Counted from the stretch's first letter, positions 1 through 7,415 are shown. The stretch is DNA of 39,996 nucleotides from JAZMZS01 sp045580775 (GCA_045580775.1 JAZNOK010000175.1:1-39996), one strand, 5' to 3'. The notes: a model not told the origin generated them from the sequence alone. A program made the numbers and translations.

Positions 1-17
1 TATTGCTTATGTAGTGA

Positions 18-1955
18 TTACGCACGTCTCATCTTGAGAGTGAGAACAGCACCTGCACAAACAGCACTGACACCGAGGATGCAAACGAGTGCAAGGTTGA
101 TGTCGCCTGTGTTTGAGGAGGGATCTGAAGGAGTGGGAGTGGAGGGATTAGAAGGAGTTGTAGTTGAAGCGAATACAGGGTTACCCTGAGAGTCAACTAT
201 CTTACCTTCGAAGCCTGCAAAGTCAGAAGCCTTTACGGAGCTCTTGATGGTGTCTCCTACTACGATAGTACCTGTACCTGTGTACTTCTCAAATCCGAGT
301 GCATCAATATATGCGAATGCGTCCTTTTCAATAATGAGGTTGTAGTTCTGCTTGCCGGTCATCTCAGCGAACTGAACAGTATTGGTGATGGTGATGGACT
401 TCTTGACCACGATGGTGGAAGTAGTCTTGCCTTCGCTTACCTGTTTTTCTGAGAGACGGTTGAGAATTACGGTGTTGTCGAATATTACATCACCCTCGAA
501 TGTAACGGTTCTGCCATTTTCGATGATCATGAACATACCGTACTGACCGCCCTCTTTACCTGCCTTGTTTACAGTGTTGAGAGTACCGTCAGCATTCTTG
601 GAGATGAAGTTTGCAGTTCCGTCGGTAGAAGTAAATACGATCGGCTTGGTTGTAGCAGGGATGCTGATGTTTGCACCGAAGTAAGCCTTACCTACGATTA
701 CAACAACTCCGCCGTCCTTGCCGAGTCCCTCTGTGAAGAGCTTTGTCCATGCGGAGGTGGGCTCTGCTTTATAGGGAGCAGCAGCGGTAGCTCCGCCATC
801 TTCGGATACAGAGATGTCGATGGTTGCATTGTTGTTGAAAGCTACATAGATCTTGTTGTCGGGAGCTACAGGCTTTGCAGGAACTTCAACCTTGGTAGGA
901 GCCTGAGTCTCGGGAGCATTGGTATCAGCGGGAGCTGTGGTTGTAGCATCGGGAGCTGTGGTTGTAGCATCAGGAGCTGTGGTTGTAGCATCGGGAGCTG
1001 TGGTTACAGCGTCGGGAGCTGTGGTAACAGCATCGGGGGCAGTAGTTACAGCATCAGGAGCTGTGGTAACAGCGTCAGGAGCTGTGGTTACAGCATCGGG
1101 AGTTGTGGTAACATTAGATGATGCGAACAGCTCAACACCGTTCTTGTCAACGATCTTACCTTCGAAGCCGGCGAAATCTGCCTCGGAAACAGAAGCCTTG
1201 ATCTCGTCGCCTACAACGATAGTACCTGTACCTGTGTACTTCTCAAATCCGAGCTTGTGAAGGTAAGCGTACGCACCTGCTTCAATGTTGAGAACATAGC
1301 TTACTCCTCCGCTCATCTCAGCGAACTGAACAGTATCGGTAACTACGAGCTTGCTCTTTGCGGTGATAACACTCAGTGCCTTGTTTGCACTGACATGAGT
1401 TGTACTGTAACGGTTTAGAATAACTATGTTATCGAAAATAACATCGCCTTCAAATATAACAGTCTTTTCTAATCCTATCATGACCATGCCCAGCTGGCCT
1501 GCATTTTTGCTTTCGTCATTCATGTAATAGATATCGCCGTTTCCGTCTCTGGAGGTGTAGTCGGTGTTACCGTCTACAGCAGTGATAACGATAGGATGTG
1601 TTGTAGCGGGTATGGTACCGACGTTATTGTAGGGTGCTTTTTGGGGGGGATCAATAAGGTACTTACCGACGGCAACTATGTTACCTCCGTTAGCACCCTT
1701 TCCGGTTGAAAACAGTTCTTCTGAGTACGCGAACTTAGCTGTTCTGAAGGGAACGTCCGGAGTGTCTCCTCCTGTGAGCGAAGTAACATCGGAGCCGCCT
1801 TCCACGATCTCCTTGTGTGCAACGTATACCGTGGCTGTTCCTGTAGCCTGCGGCTCAGCGGGAACGGTTACGTCTGCACTTGTCATCATAGCGAAAGGTA
1901 CTGCCATGAGTACACAGAGAAGAGCCGCTGTGATGATGATCAGGTTTCTTTTCAT
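18..1955 (-). CDS. secreted, C-terminally anchored duplicated surface protein
   Basis: The product has 645 residues and I do not recognise its family. A signal peptide (Lys-Arg, then a hydrophobic run to about residue 27) begins it. Two homologous domains follow, about residues 40-280 and 360-600. Each contains the motifs FEGDVIFDN, TVQFAEM, GFEKYTGTGTIVVGD and DFAGFEGKIVD. The domains are separated by a Thr/Ala/Pro/Asp linker at about 281-345. The C-terminus has NTGD, then one hydrophobic segment and the positive tail KMRRA, so it resembles a wall- or membrane-anchoring signal, but no LPXTG is present. FEGDVIFDN-type repeats suggest a beta-rich extracellular scaffold; this is inference. AAAGGAG lies 8 nt before the ATG and a consensus promoter lies upstream. 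No terminator is visible because the gene ends at the window edge. Confidence 0.85.
   Translation of the reverse strand: MKRNLIIITAALLCVLMAVPFAMMTSADVTVPAEPQATGTATVYVAHKEIVEGGSDVTSLTGGDTPDVPFRTAKFAYSEELFSTGKGANGGNIVAVGKYLIDPPQKAPYNNVGTIPATTHPIVITAVDGNTDYTSRDGNGDIYYMNDESKNAGQLGMVMIGLEKTVIFEGDVIFDNIVILNRYSTTHVSANKALSVITAKSKLVVTDTVQFAEMSGGVSYVLNIEAGAYAYLHKLGFEKYTGTGTIVVGDEIKASVSEADFAGFEGKIVDKNGVELFASSNVTTTPDAVTTAPDAVTTAPDAVTTAPDAVTTAPDAVTTAPDATTTAPDATTTAPDATTTAPADTNAPETQAPTKVEVPAKPVAPDNKIYVAFNNNATIDISVSEDGGATAAAPYKAEPTSAWTKLFTEGLGKDGGVVVIVGKAYFGANISIPATTKPIVFTSTDGTANFISKNADGTLNTVNKAGKEGGQYGMFMIIENGRTVTFEGDVIFDNTVILNRLSEKQVSEGKTTSTIVVKKSITITNTVQFAEMTGKQNYNLIIEKDAFAYIDALGFEKYTGTGTIVVGDTIKSSVKASDFAGFEGKIVDSQGNPVFASTTTPSNPSTPTPSDPSSNTGDINLALVCILGVSAVCAGAVLTLKMRRA
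938..1113 (-). repeat. eight 21-nt tandem repeats encoding TTAPDAV/T linker
   Basis: Eight 21-nt units each encode a heptad of the type TTAPDAV (five units) or TTAPDAT (three units). They form a proline-rich linker between the two duplicated domains of the surface protein. The unit length is a multiple of three, so gain or loss of units would change linker length without a frameshift. The antisense frame is also open, as a by-product of the repeats. Confidence 0.9.
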
Positions 1956-2006
1956 GGTTTTTCTCCTTTTAAAATTATTTACATATAATGATAACTATAC
2001 ATTTAT

Positions 2007-2035
2007 ATTCTAGCATGTATGCTGAGATAAGTCAA
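2007..2035 (-). promoter_or_regulatory. sigma-A type promoter of the surface protein gene
   Basis: On the minus strand, TTGACT (2030-2035) and TAGAAT (2007-2012) are separated by 17 nt. They lie about 50 nt upstream of the start codon, with an AAAGGAG ribosome binding site in between. The leader is AT-rich and short. Confidence 0.7.
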
Positions 2036-2213
2036 TAAACAATTATATATTTTTTTTCGTATCTTTGTACAATTATGTAGGTGTCATATTTTCAAGTGCG
2101 TCAAAAAAATCAGCAGGCATGTATACAAGGGGCGAATAATGCAATGATAAAACGAGAGCAGACAGATTTGTTGTCGCGGATTTTCTGTTTGCATCGAGTA
2201 TTAAGTAAGAAAC

Positions 2214-2272
2214 GTAAAAAAACGACCTCGGACATCCGAGGGTGTATATCCCATAGGATGTCCGAGCTCGTT
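2214..2272 (-). terminator. Rho-independent terminator
   Basis: The 17-nt arms 2221-2237 and 2256-2272 are complementary with one mismatch. On the minus strand the stem is followed by a run of seven T (complement of the A run ending at 2222). It lies downstream of the sugar kinase gene and probably ends that transcript, or a small RNA encoded just upstream of it. Confidence 0.8.
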
Positions 2273-2286
2273 GTAAAACGAAAACC

Positions 2287-2370
2287 ACCCTGTAAATACA
2301 GAGTGTATAAAAGCTTTGTGAAAAAGCGGCACGTGGGAAGAACTTTTGAGGCAGTCCTTCCCACACGTTA
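2287..2370 (-). other. two extra hairpins in the kinase 3' region, possible sRNA
   Basis: Between the kinase stop codon (2438) and the terminator, two further hairpins can be drawn on the minus strand. One pairs GTGGGAAG with CTTCCCAC at about 2334-2365. The other is CTGT/ACAG extended by CAC/GTG at about 2286-2305. Together with the terminator they make three consecutive stems over about 150 nt. The rest of 1956-2437 holds only the promoter of the surface protein and no credible gene. Whether this is a stable RNA or a structured 3' UTR cannot be decided from sequence. Confidence 0.35.
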
Positions 2371-2437
2371 TTATCGTTATTGTATTCTTACTTTGCGTTT
2401 TCGGGTAGCAACGGCAACTCGGCCGGGCTCCGTTTGA

Positions 2438-3307
2438 CTACGTTACTGCTTCTTTTTTGCTGACGACAAGAGCACTGAGTACCGCAGCCTTTTTATTGGC
2501 TGTTTCAATATCCTCACCGCTTAAATAAGAGCAGCACCACGCAGCAAGGAAGCTGTCTCCCGCTCCGACAGTCGAGACTACGACTGTCTTTTTTGCGGGA
2601 GTGAGATAAACCTTTTTCGTTTCTGCACAGTATGTGACAGAGCCGTTTTTCCCCATTGTCAAGAGCAGTATCCTTATGTTCGGATATTTGGCACATATAC
2701 TTGAAGCGATCGACTCCGGAGATGCGTCGTCTGTGCGGTACAAGCCCATTTGCCTGAGCTTTGGCTCCTCCTCGTCGCTTATCTTCAGTATCGTGGCTTT
2801 CTCGAGGCAATACGCAGCGGACTCAGCATCGTAGCATCCGTTGCGGAGATTTACGTCGCATATTATATCCTTGAAGCTGACATTTTCGCAGATCTGCCTT
2901 AACGCATTTCGAGAGTTGTGTGAGCGTTGAATAAGAGTACCGAAATACAACGCATCGAAGCTCCTCGAGGAGATAAATTCAAGCTCCTTTTCGGAGATGG
3001 CCAAATTATCGTATGACGTGTCCTGTGCGATCTTGTATTTGGGTGATCCGTCGCTTCCGAGTGTAACGTCGCATCTGCCCGTAGGGTATGTGTTCTGCTG
3101 CAAGAGATCGGTCCTGACGCTTGATGCCTCAATAATACTGCGTGCCTCTGAGCCGTACGCATCTTTCCCCACGGCAGACAGAATATAGCTGTCAGCACCG
3201 CAGTTTGCACTATGTGCGGCAAAATTCAATGGTGCACCGCCGAGCGTCTTTTGATCGCAGTAAACATCCCATATGATCTCACCAATACTCAATATACTTG
3301 TTTTCAT
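2438..3307 (-). CDS. PfkB-family carbohydrate kinase (fructokinase-like)
   Basis: The 289-residue product is a cytoplasmic ATP-dependent sugar kinase of the ribokinase/PfkB family. The N-terminal substrate-binding motif GGAPLNFA is at residues 23-30. The C-terminal signature TVGAGDSF is at 246-253, with D251 as the expected catalytic base. Length and motif spacing are complete. The GGAPLN signature is typical of bacterial fructokinases, but the sugar cannot be fixed from sequence. Its ATG overlaps the TGA of the AraC remnant (ATGA), a sign of former translational coupling to a regulator. A strong terminator lies about 170 nt downstream. Confidence 0.88.
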   Translation of the reverse strand: MKTSILSIGEIIWDVYCDQKTLGGAPLNFAAHSANCGADSYILSAVGKDAYGSEARSIIEASSVRTDLLQQNTYPTGRCDVTLGSDGSPKYKIAQDTSYDNLAISEKELEFISSRSFDALYFGTLIQRSHNSRNALRQICENVSFKDIICDVNLRNGCYDAESAAYCLEKATILKISDEEEPKLRQMGLYRTDDASPESIASSICAKYPNIRILLLTMGKNGSVTYCAETKKVYLTPAKKTVVVSTVGAGDSFLAAWCCSYLSGEDIETANKKAAVLSALVVSKKEAVT

Positions 3308-3618
3308 GATCTTTGATTCAACTTTCTGTATTTACTCGGAGTTGTTTTTGTATGATACTTAAAAAACTTCACGAAGGTGTTGGTACCCGAGAAACTCAAC
3401 AAAACGGAGATCTTTTTCAGATCGTAGCTTGTGGAGACTAAAAGCTCTTTTGCCTGACTCAATCTTTCCTCGGCTATCGCTTCCTTGAGAGTTTTTCCGC
3501 CGTAACGCAAAAACAGCCGTCCGAGATGGTCCTTGTTATATCCGAGTGCATCCGCAATGTCCTGAACACGCAGATCGAGATGTGCGTGGTCGATTATATA
3601 GCGTGACGCTTTTTCGTA
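3304..3618 (-). pseudogene. AraC-family regulator remnant (C-terminal HTH domain only)
   Basis: An open frame runs from the TGA at 3304-3306 back to about 3648. It encodes a near-complete AraC-type DNA-binding domain, beginning YEKASRYIIDH, with the first helix-turn-helix around VQDIADALGYNKDHL. The second is around LKKISVLLSFSGTNTFVKFF, ending TPSKYRKL. No ATG precedes the domain in frame. A TAA is met at 3649-3651, and the sensory N-terminal domain is missing. The break coincides with the end of the MITE-like element at 3617. AraC regulators of this kind usually control the adjacent sugar gene, here the kinase. A short product from the TTG at 3508-3510 is possible but would lack the first helix. 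Confidence 0.75.
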
Positions 3619-3897
3619 TAGCCGAGAAGAACCGAACTCATATCGGTTTTAAACGATATTTTTGTCCATATCTGCGTTGCACTTGCTCGGAGTATGAATA
3701 TACACCGTCGCAAGATGCACCTTGATCTGAGCAAAAATCTCTGTTTAAAACTTGCATAGCGACCCTCACACACGGATTTTTGAGCAGAAATGGGCTATCT
3801 GAGTGCAGACATATAGGAATATTTCAAACGAAGAGAGTCAATTTATGCCGAAAAGCCGTTTGTGACGGCGGTATTAGTTCGGCTCTCCTCGGCTATA
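3617..3897. mobile_element. MITE-like element with about 22-bp terminal inverted repeats
   Basis: The segment 3617-3638 and the reverse complement of 3876-3897 agree at 20 of 22 positions (core TATAGCCGAG at both tips). Similarity continues weakly for a further 8 nt inward. The 281-bp interior has no open frame of note. Both tips read TA|TAGCC or GGCTA|TA, consistent with TA target duplication as in IS630/Tc1-mariner-type elements; that assignment is inference. The left tip abuts the first codon of the surviving AraC domain. A related half-end occurs at 20517-20535. Confidence 0.55.
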
Positions 3898-3925
3898 ATA
3901 TACCACACAAAACAAAATAAAGCAA
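3897..3925 (-). promoter_or_regulatory. possible promoter at the MITE-like element edge
   Basis: On the minus strand TTGCTT (3920-3925) and TATATT (3897-3902) are 17 nt apart and point through the element towards the AraC remnant and sugar kinase. The -10 overlaps the element tip. The -35 is weak, so this is a moderate candidate only. Confidence 0.35.
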
Positions 3926-3966
3926 GTGCCATGCGTGATATTTCACACAATTATCACAATCAGCTA

Positions 3967-5358
3967 TTATTCTTTCGTTTTCTCATTTTGAACCATCAGT
4001 GACTGCTCAAAAGCCTCGGCTATTATCCGGGCGGTGTTCTTGCCCATAGAATTGGTCTCCTCGTAATGATCCTCTCCGAAAACATCCTCAACCGTTTCTA
4101 TATACGGTACTTCTTCATTAAGCAGGAAATTTCCGGGAGGTATAATATACCCGATCTCATCGTTGCACAGTCCCAGCGTCAGAAGCTTTTGCACACCGTG
4201 TCTTTGGGCGATTTCAACAAGCGGCTCCGGATCCCCCTCCGAAAGACCCTCCCCGCTGACAAGCTCGGGAAATATCTCACCGGGAATAAGTGCTATAGTA
4301 ACTTCGCCGAGAGTCAAAACACCAAGCTCACTTTTGATCACATAGCCGGTTTCGCTTTTTCCGCGTTCTGTTTGATTATCAAGTATGCCCAAAAACTTCC
4401 CGAAAAAGAAGTATGTATTATCAAGCGGCAGTTTTATCTTCATATTTGATACAGCCAAATTTGCTGTCAAAGCCGTCTCGTCATCTATAGACAGCACCTC
4501 TTCTGACAGAAGCTGTGCTGTAAGACGCATGTTTTCTTCCGCGTCAAACGGCGAAACAAGCTCCCGTGTCATTATCAGACCTCCGATAGCACCGGGAAGA
4601 TACATCACATCATCCCCGCTCTTTTCTTTTATTATGTCAGCAAGTGCCCCGGGGAAATCACGGCTGAGCATTGTATTATCACCACGCAAAGACTCAGCAT
4701 GTGCTGAATACGAGATCAACCTTATCCCGTCCTCAGATGTATCGACAGGCTCAAACCGAAGCTGACAAACCGCCCGATCAAACTCGATCGGCCTTCTCGA
4801 ATCGTATAACAGCCCCTCGGTCTCGGCACTTCCGAAATACAAAGCACCCTCTGTTCTGTCTTCATACGCTTCCCTCGCCGCAGCTGCAGCGGCATTGACG
4901 AGGTTAGTCATGTAATCGGTATTTTTTCCGTCTACTGCAACAGGACCCCAAAGTCCCATCGTATCAATTCCCGCATGGGTGTGGGTCGCGTATACATTGA
5001 CAGAAACACACCCTGTCTCACGGCAAAAGCCGGAAAGCTCGTCACGTATATTCTCTACAGTTTTGTTTGATACACCTACAGAGTCTATACCGACAAGCAA
5101 AACGCCTCCGTCTCCCGTGTCAGCCCACACGGCATTAGCACAGGGATGATCAAGCACACCTTCTATTTCTCTTCCGTTTTTGTATCCGGCGATATAAAGC
5201 GGCTCATCGTTCTTTGGTATATCTATTATTTGAGATCCGAATCCCATATACCACCCTTCCCCCTGCGACAAATAGACATTCGAGGAAGGTGAGCATGAAC
5301 TCAGCATCATAGACAAAGCCACGATCAGCACAACAAGAATAATCAATCTACGTTTCAT
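3967..5358 (-). CDS. neutral/alkaline ceramidase-like lipoprotein
   Basis: The 463-residue product starts with a lipoprotein signal peptide whose lipobox is LSSC, with Cys22 as the lipidation site, so it should sit on the outer face of the membrane. The mature part resembles the neutral/alkaline non-lysosomal ceramidase N-terminal domain family. It has GIDSVGVS at about 90-97, and the metal-binding motif ATHTHAG places H126 and H128. The segment YSAHAESL, followed by LSRDFPGAL, probably supplies a further ligand. The family cleaves N-acyl sphingosines or related amides; the substrate here is unknown and could be a host or microbial lipid. It is shorter than full ceramidases and lacks an obvious C-terminal domain. 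The gene lies 12 nt after the small membrane protein gene, in the same direction. Confidence 0.75.
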   Translation of the reverse strand: MKRRLIILVVLIVALSMMLSSCSPSSNVYLSQGEGWYMGFGSQIIDIPKNDEPLYIAGYKNGREIEGVLDHPCANAVWADTGDGGVLLVGIDSVGVSNKTVENIRDELSGFCRETGCVSVNVYATHTHAGIDTMGLWGPVAVDGKNTDYMTNLVNAAAAAAREAYEDRTEGALYFGSAETEGLLYDSRRPIEFDRAVCQLRFEPVDTSEDGIRLISYSAHAESLRGDNTMLSRDFPGALADIIKEKSGDDVMYLPGAIGGLIMTRELVSPFDAEENMRLTAQLLSEEVLSIDDETALTANLAVSNMKIKLPLDNTYFFFGKFLGILDNQTERGKSETGYVIKSELGVLTLGEVTIALIPGEIFPELVSGEGLSEGDPEPLVEIAQRHGVQKLLTLGLCNDEIGYIIPPGNFLLNEEVPYIETVEDVFGEDHYEETNSMGKNTARIIAEAFEQSLMVQNEKTKE

Positions 5359-5370
5359 TCTTTTTCTCCG

Positions 5371-5787
5371 TTACAGTTTATCTATTATGGGCAGAAGCTC
5401 TGTCAGCAGATCGCAGAAACGAATACTGTTAACCTCACAAAAAAGGACCGAGAAAACAAAACAAGCCACAAAAAGAAGCAAAAACAGAAAGATCTCAAAT
5501 GTGATACGCATACCGTTACTTTTTATTTTCCCAAACAACACTAAACACGCTAGACAAAATACCGCACCGATGATTACCGCAATAAAAAGTGGAAAATGAA
5601 GCTCAGCATCTCTTAACTGTTCAAAGATGCGTGAATAGTCAATCCTGTCACCTTCATCGGTTTTAATAAAAACACCAATCAGCCATCCGAGATTACGTAT
5701 AAATAGCTCAGACATCACGATCGGCAAAAGCACTAAGCACAAGCCGGATATCAGTATACCTGCATTCGGTATCTTTTTTGATCTCAT
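5371..5787 (-). CDS. small three-TM membrane protein, unknown function
   Basis: Not recognised. The 138-residue product has three hydrophobic segments: about 10-30 (ISGLCLVLLPIVM), about 70-92 (PLFIAVIIGAVFCLACLVLFG) and about 98-120 (a Phe/Leu-rich run). A roughly 35-residue charged loop separates the first two. The start was placed at the ATG of MRSKK because GGAGAG lies 6-7 nt before it; an ATG 21 nt further upstream has no such site. The ceramidase-like gene follows after 12 nt, suggesting a two-gene operon and a shared envelope role (inference). Confidence 0.65.
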   Translation of the reverse strand: MRSKKIPNAGILISGLCLVLLPIVMSELFIRNLGWLIGVFIKTDEGDRIDYSRIFEQLRDAELHFPLFIAVIIGAVFCLACLVLFGKIKSNGMRITFEIFLFLLLFVACFVFSVLFCEVNSIRFCDLLTELLPIIDKL

Positions 5788-6220
5788 AAAAAAGCTCTCC
5801 GTTTCCAATCAAATTTTAATCAAAAAAATCAAGCACCGAAGATTCGCAAACTATCGTATAATACGAAATTGCTCACCGACAAGTGATGATATACAGACCT
5901 ATTTCGATGATAATATAAAGACCCGACCATCCGAAAAACGGATAAAGCCGACAGCCGCCCTTCCGCCTTCTATAACAAGCATCTATCAGAGTGCAGCAAC
6001 CCAAAGAAAAACGTAATTTGCTGCAAAGTGAAAAAACAGAGTCACAAGACCGGGGGTATACTGTGTGTCCGATTCGGATGCAAAACCGTGTGTGGCCGAT
6101 TTGGATGCACGAGGTTTTTGCAGAGGGTAGATAACCCCTCGGCGATGATGGGAGTTAAAAGTATCCGCGACCTACCGGACTTTTAACGCCATGCTTGCAA
6201 CAAACGCTATGTAAAATATA
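5788..6220. other. gene-free stretch with repeats and short inverted repeats
   Basis: No credible coding frame. It contains the pair of 21-nt direct repeats at 6062-6109. A GAGGG/CCCTC hairpin lies near 6123-6141. An inverted repeat lies at about 6154-6188, in which GTTAAAAGT pairs with ACTTTTAAC across CCG/CGG. The base composition and repeats suggest decayed mobile DNA. Confidence 0.5.
6062..6109. repeat. two 21-nt direct repeats, IS-end-like
   Basis: Positions 6062-6082 and 6089-6109 share 19 of 21 bases (core CCGATTCGGATGCA versus CCGATTTGGATGCA), separated by 6 nt. Paired subterminal repeats of about 20 bp are typical of IS21-family ends, where the transposase binds several sites. No transposase gene remains in the window, so a remnant end is a guess. 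Confidence 0.45.
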
Positions 6221-6859
6221 TTAGGCGGTTTCCCAGTCAAAGATTTTTGCTTTTTTACCATTGTTGTTTATTCGATAAATAATAATCCAAGAGAATGCAT
6301 CTGAATACTGTTCTTCGGTAAAACCAAGGTCAGTATTATCTTGAAATTCCTCTAAGGATTCATCATTTTCAACTTTAACTTCCAAAGATACTGCTTCTTT
6401 ACATTTTAGCTTGAAATGCGGTTCGTATTCTATGGTTGGTTGATCTTTTTCGTTGGTCATACCATCATAACCGTGCATTCTGCTATCAAAAAGTAAATAC
6501 TCTTTTTCACACTTGATACACTTGGATTTTATAACAACAATTCCGGAAAAATACGGACGATCGGGAAGAAACACCTCTTCATGTCTACCTTTTAACCCCT
6601 TGCTTGGTTCATATAATTTCCAATGATGAAGGGTGCCATCTTCGTCTCGTGTGCACGTGGATGCCCCGGCTGAAAACATTTCATGTAAAGCATCATAATA
6701 AGGCTTTTCGAGTAGCAGTTCCTCTTTGTTCAGATAATTTTGATATACCAAAAATTTTTCACAACCACAAGTGCAACAAATCCCGAAACGCGTCCACGTT
6801 TTCTGTTGCTTTTGAGGTTTTGCTATATGTTTTAAATATCTTGGAATCGGAATAGCCAT
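6221..6859 (-). CDS. hypothetical protein with possible zinc-ribbon cysteines
   Basis: The 212-residue product is not recognised. Cysteine pairs occur near the N-terminus (CCTCGC, about residues 28-33) and in the middle (CIKC, about 116-119), the spacing of a treble-clef or zinc-ribbon fold. The C-terminal third is acidic (NDESLEEFQDNTD) and ends in IFDWETA. There is no signal peptide or membrane segment, so it is likely cytoplasmic. AAAGGCGGTG lies before the ATG. It is a single gene between IS-end-like repeats and the mini-hairpin array, looks AT-richer than its neighbours, and is probably an accessory gene. Confidence 0.6.
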   Translation of the reverse strand: MAIPIPRYLKHIAKPQKQQKTWTRFGICCTCGCEKFLVYQNYLNKEELLLEKPYYDALHEMFSAGASTCTRDEDGTLHHWKLYEPSKGLKGRHEEVFLPDRPYFSGIVVIKSKCIKCEKEYLLFDSRMHGYDGMTNEKDQPTIEYEPHFKLKCKEAVSLEVKVENDESLEEFQDNTDLGFTEEQYSDAFSWIIIYRINNNGKKAKIFDWETA

Positions 6860-7010
6860 AAGAACACCGCCTTTCTTAATTTATTATATCACAACTTTGC
6901 AAACACTTCAACATTCCGCCGTTTCGAATCTATCCACAGATCTGCTTCTGTGGGGAATCCATATCAAAAATGCATTTCGCTGGTTCGAATCTGTATACAG
7001 ACTAGAAAAG

Positions 7011-7180
7011 AATGAAATCGTGGCGTTGCCACGATGAAATCCTCACTCCGTTCGGATGAAATCTTCAGCCTGCGGCTTCAGATGAAATTAAATCCGCCTC
7101 TCCTATCCCCGCGAAGCGGGATTTCATCACGAAGTGATTTCACCCACCGTAGGTGGATTTCTTCCGCCATCGGCGGATTT
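7011..7180. repeat. array of seven mini-hairpins separated by GATGAAAT/ATTTCATC
   Basis: Seven hairpins with 4-5 bp stems and 2-3 nt loops follow one another. They lie at 7020-7032 (GTGGC-GCCAC), 7047-7056, 7067-7077, 7108-7120 (CCCGC-GCGGG), 7126-7138, 7144-7156 (CCACC-GGTGG) and 7164-7176 (CCGCC-GGCGG). The first three are flanked by GATGAAAT and the last four by its complement ATTTC(ATC), so polarity flips at about 7081-7107. It is non-coding and abuts the tRNA-Gln terminator. The rest of 6860-7218 contains only a CCACAG/CTGTGG hairpin at about 6933-6952 and no gene. Confidence 0.8.
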
Positions 7181-7185
7181 AGTTG

Positions 7186-7213
7186 AAAAAAGCACGCTTA
7201 CGCGTGCTTTTTT
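7186..7213. terminator. bidirectional Rho-independent terminator
   Basis: GCACGC (7192-7197) pairs with GCGTGC (7202-7207) across a four-base loop, flanked by six A on the left and six T on the right. On the minus strand it immediately follows the tRNA-Gln gene and is its terminator. Confidence 0.9.
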
Positions 7214-7218
7214 CTGGC

Positions 7219-7290
7219 TGGGATGGATGGGCTCGAACCATCGAAATGCCAGAGTCAAAGTCTGGTGCCTTACCGCTTGGCTACATCCCA
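7219..7290 (-). tRNA. tRNA-Gln (anticodon UUG)
   Basis: A 72-nt cloverleaf: acceptor TGGGATG pairs with CATCCCA, a D-arm with AGCCAAGCGGTAAGGC follows, and the anticodon stem CCAGA/TCTGG holds the loop CTTTGAC. The anticodon TTG is at 7256-7258. The T-arm has GGTTCGAACC-like sequence. CCA is not encoded. A consensus promoter lies just upstream and a terminator just downstream, so it is a single-gene unit. Confidence 0.96.
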
Positions 7291-7302
7291 ATAACTTTAG
7301 GT

Positions 7303-7331
7303 ATTTTATCACACTCGAAACGTTATGTCAA
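7303..7331 (-). promoter_or_regulatory. promoter of tRNA-Gln
   Basis: On the minus strand TTGACA (7326-7331) and TAAAAT (7303-7308) are 17 nt apart, and the tRNA 5' end is 12 nt after the -10. Confidence 0.85.
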
Positions 7332-7415
7332 GAATAAATTTCAAAATACAAGAGTCATCAATACTTTTTTACTTGATTTTCCCTGAATGTTATAATATAC
7401 TTAGATATTATTATA

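Noticed and set aside
919..1260. Plus-strand open frame of 113 codons across the repeat tract
   Set aside because: It is the complement of the 21-nt coding repeats, has a low-complexity Val/Ala/Ser composition and no ribosome binding site.
2073..2437. Several 80-120 codon frames on both strands
   Set aside because: They cross strong hairpins and the terminator, are basic and low in recognisable motifs, and conflict with one another.
6921..7000. Two TTCGAATC stretches resembling tRNA T-loops, possible att-like copies of the tRNA-Gln 3' end
   Set aside because: The bases on either side do not form a T-stem, and the match to the tRNA 3' end is short and in the opposite orientation.
7011..7180. 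CRISPR array
   Set aside because: The recurrent unit is only about 8 nt, its polarity flips, the intervals are self-complementary hairpins, and no cas genes are present.
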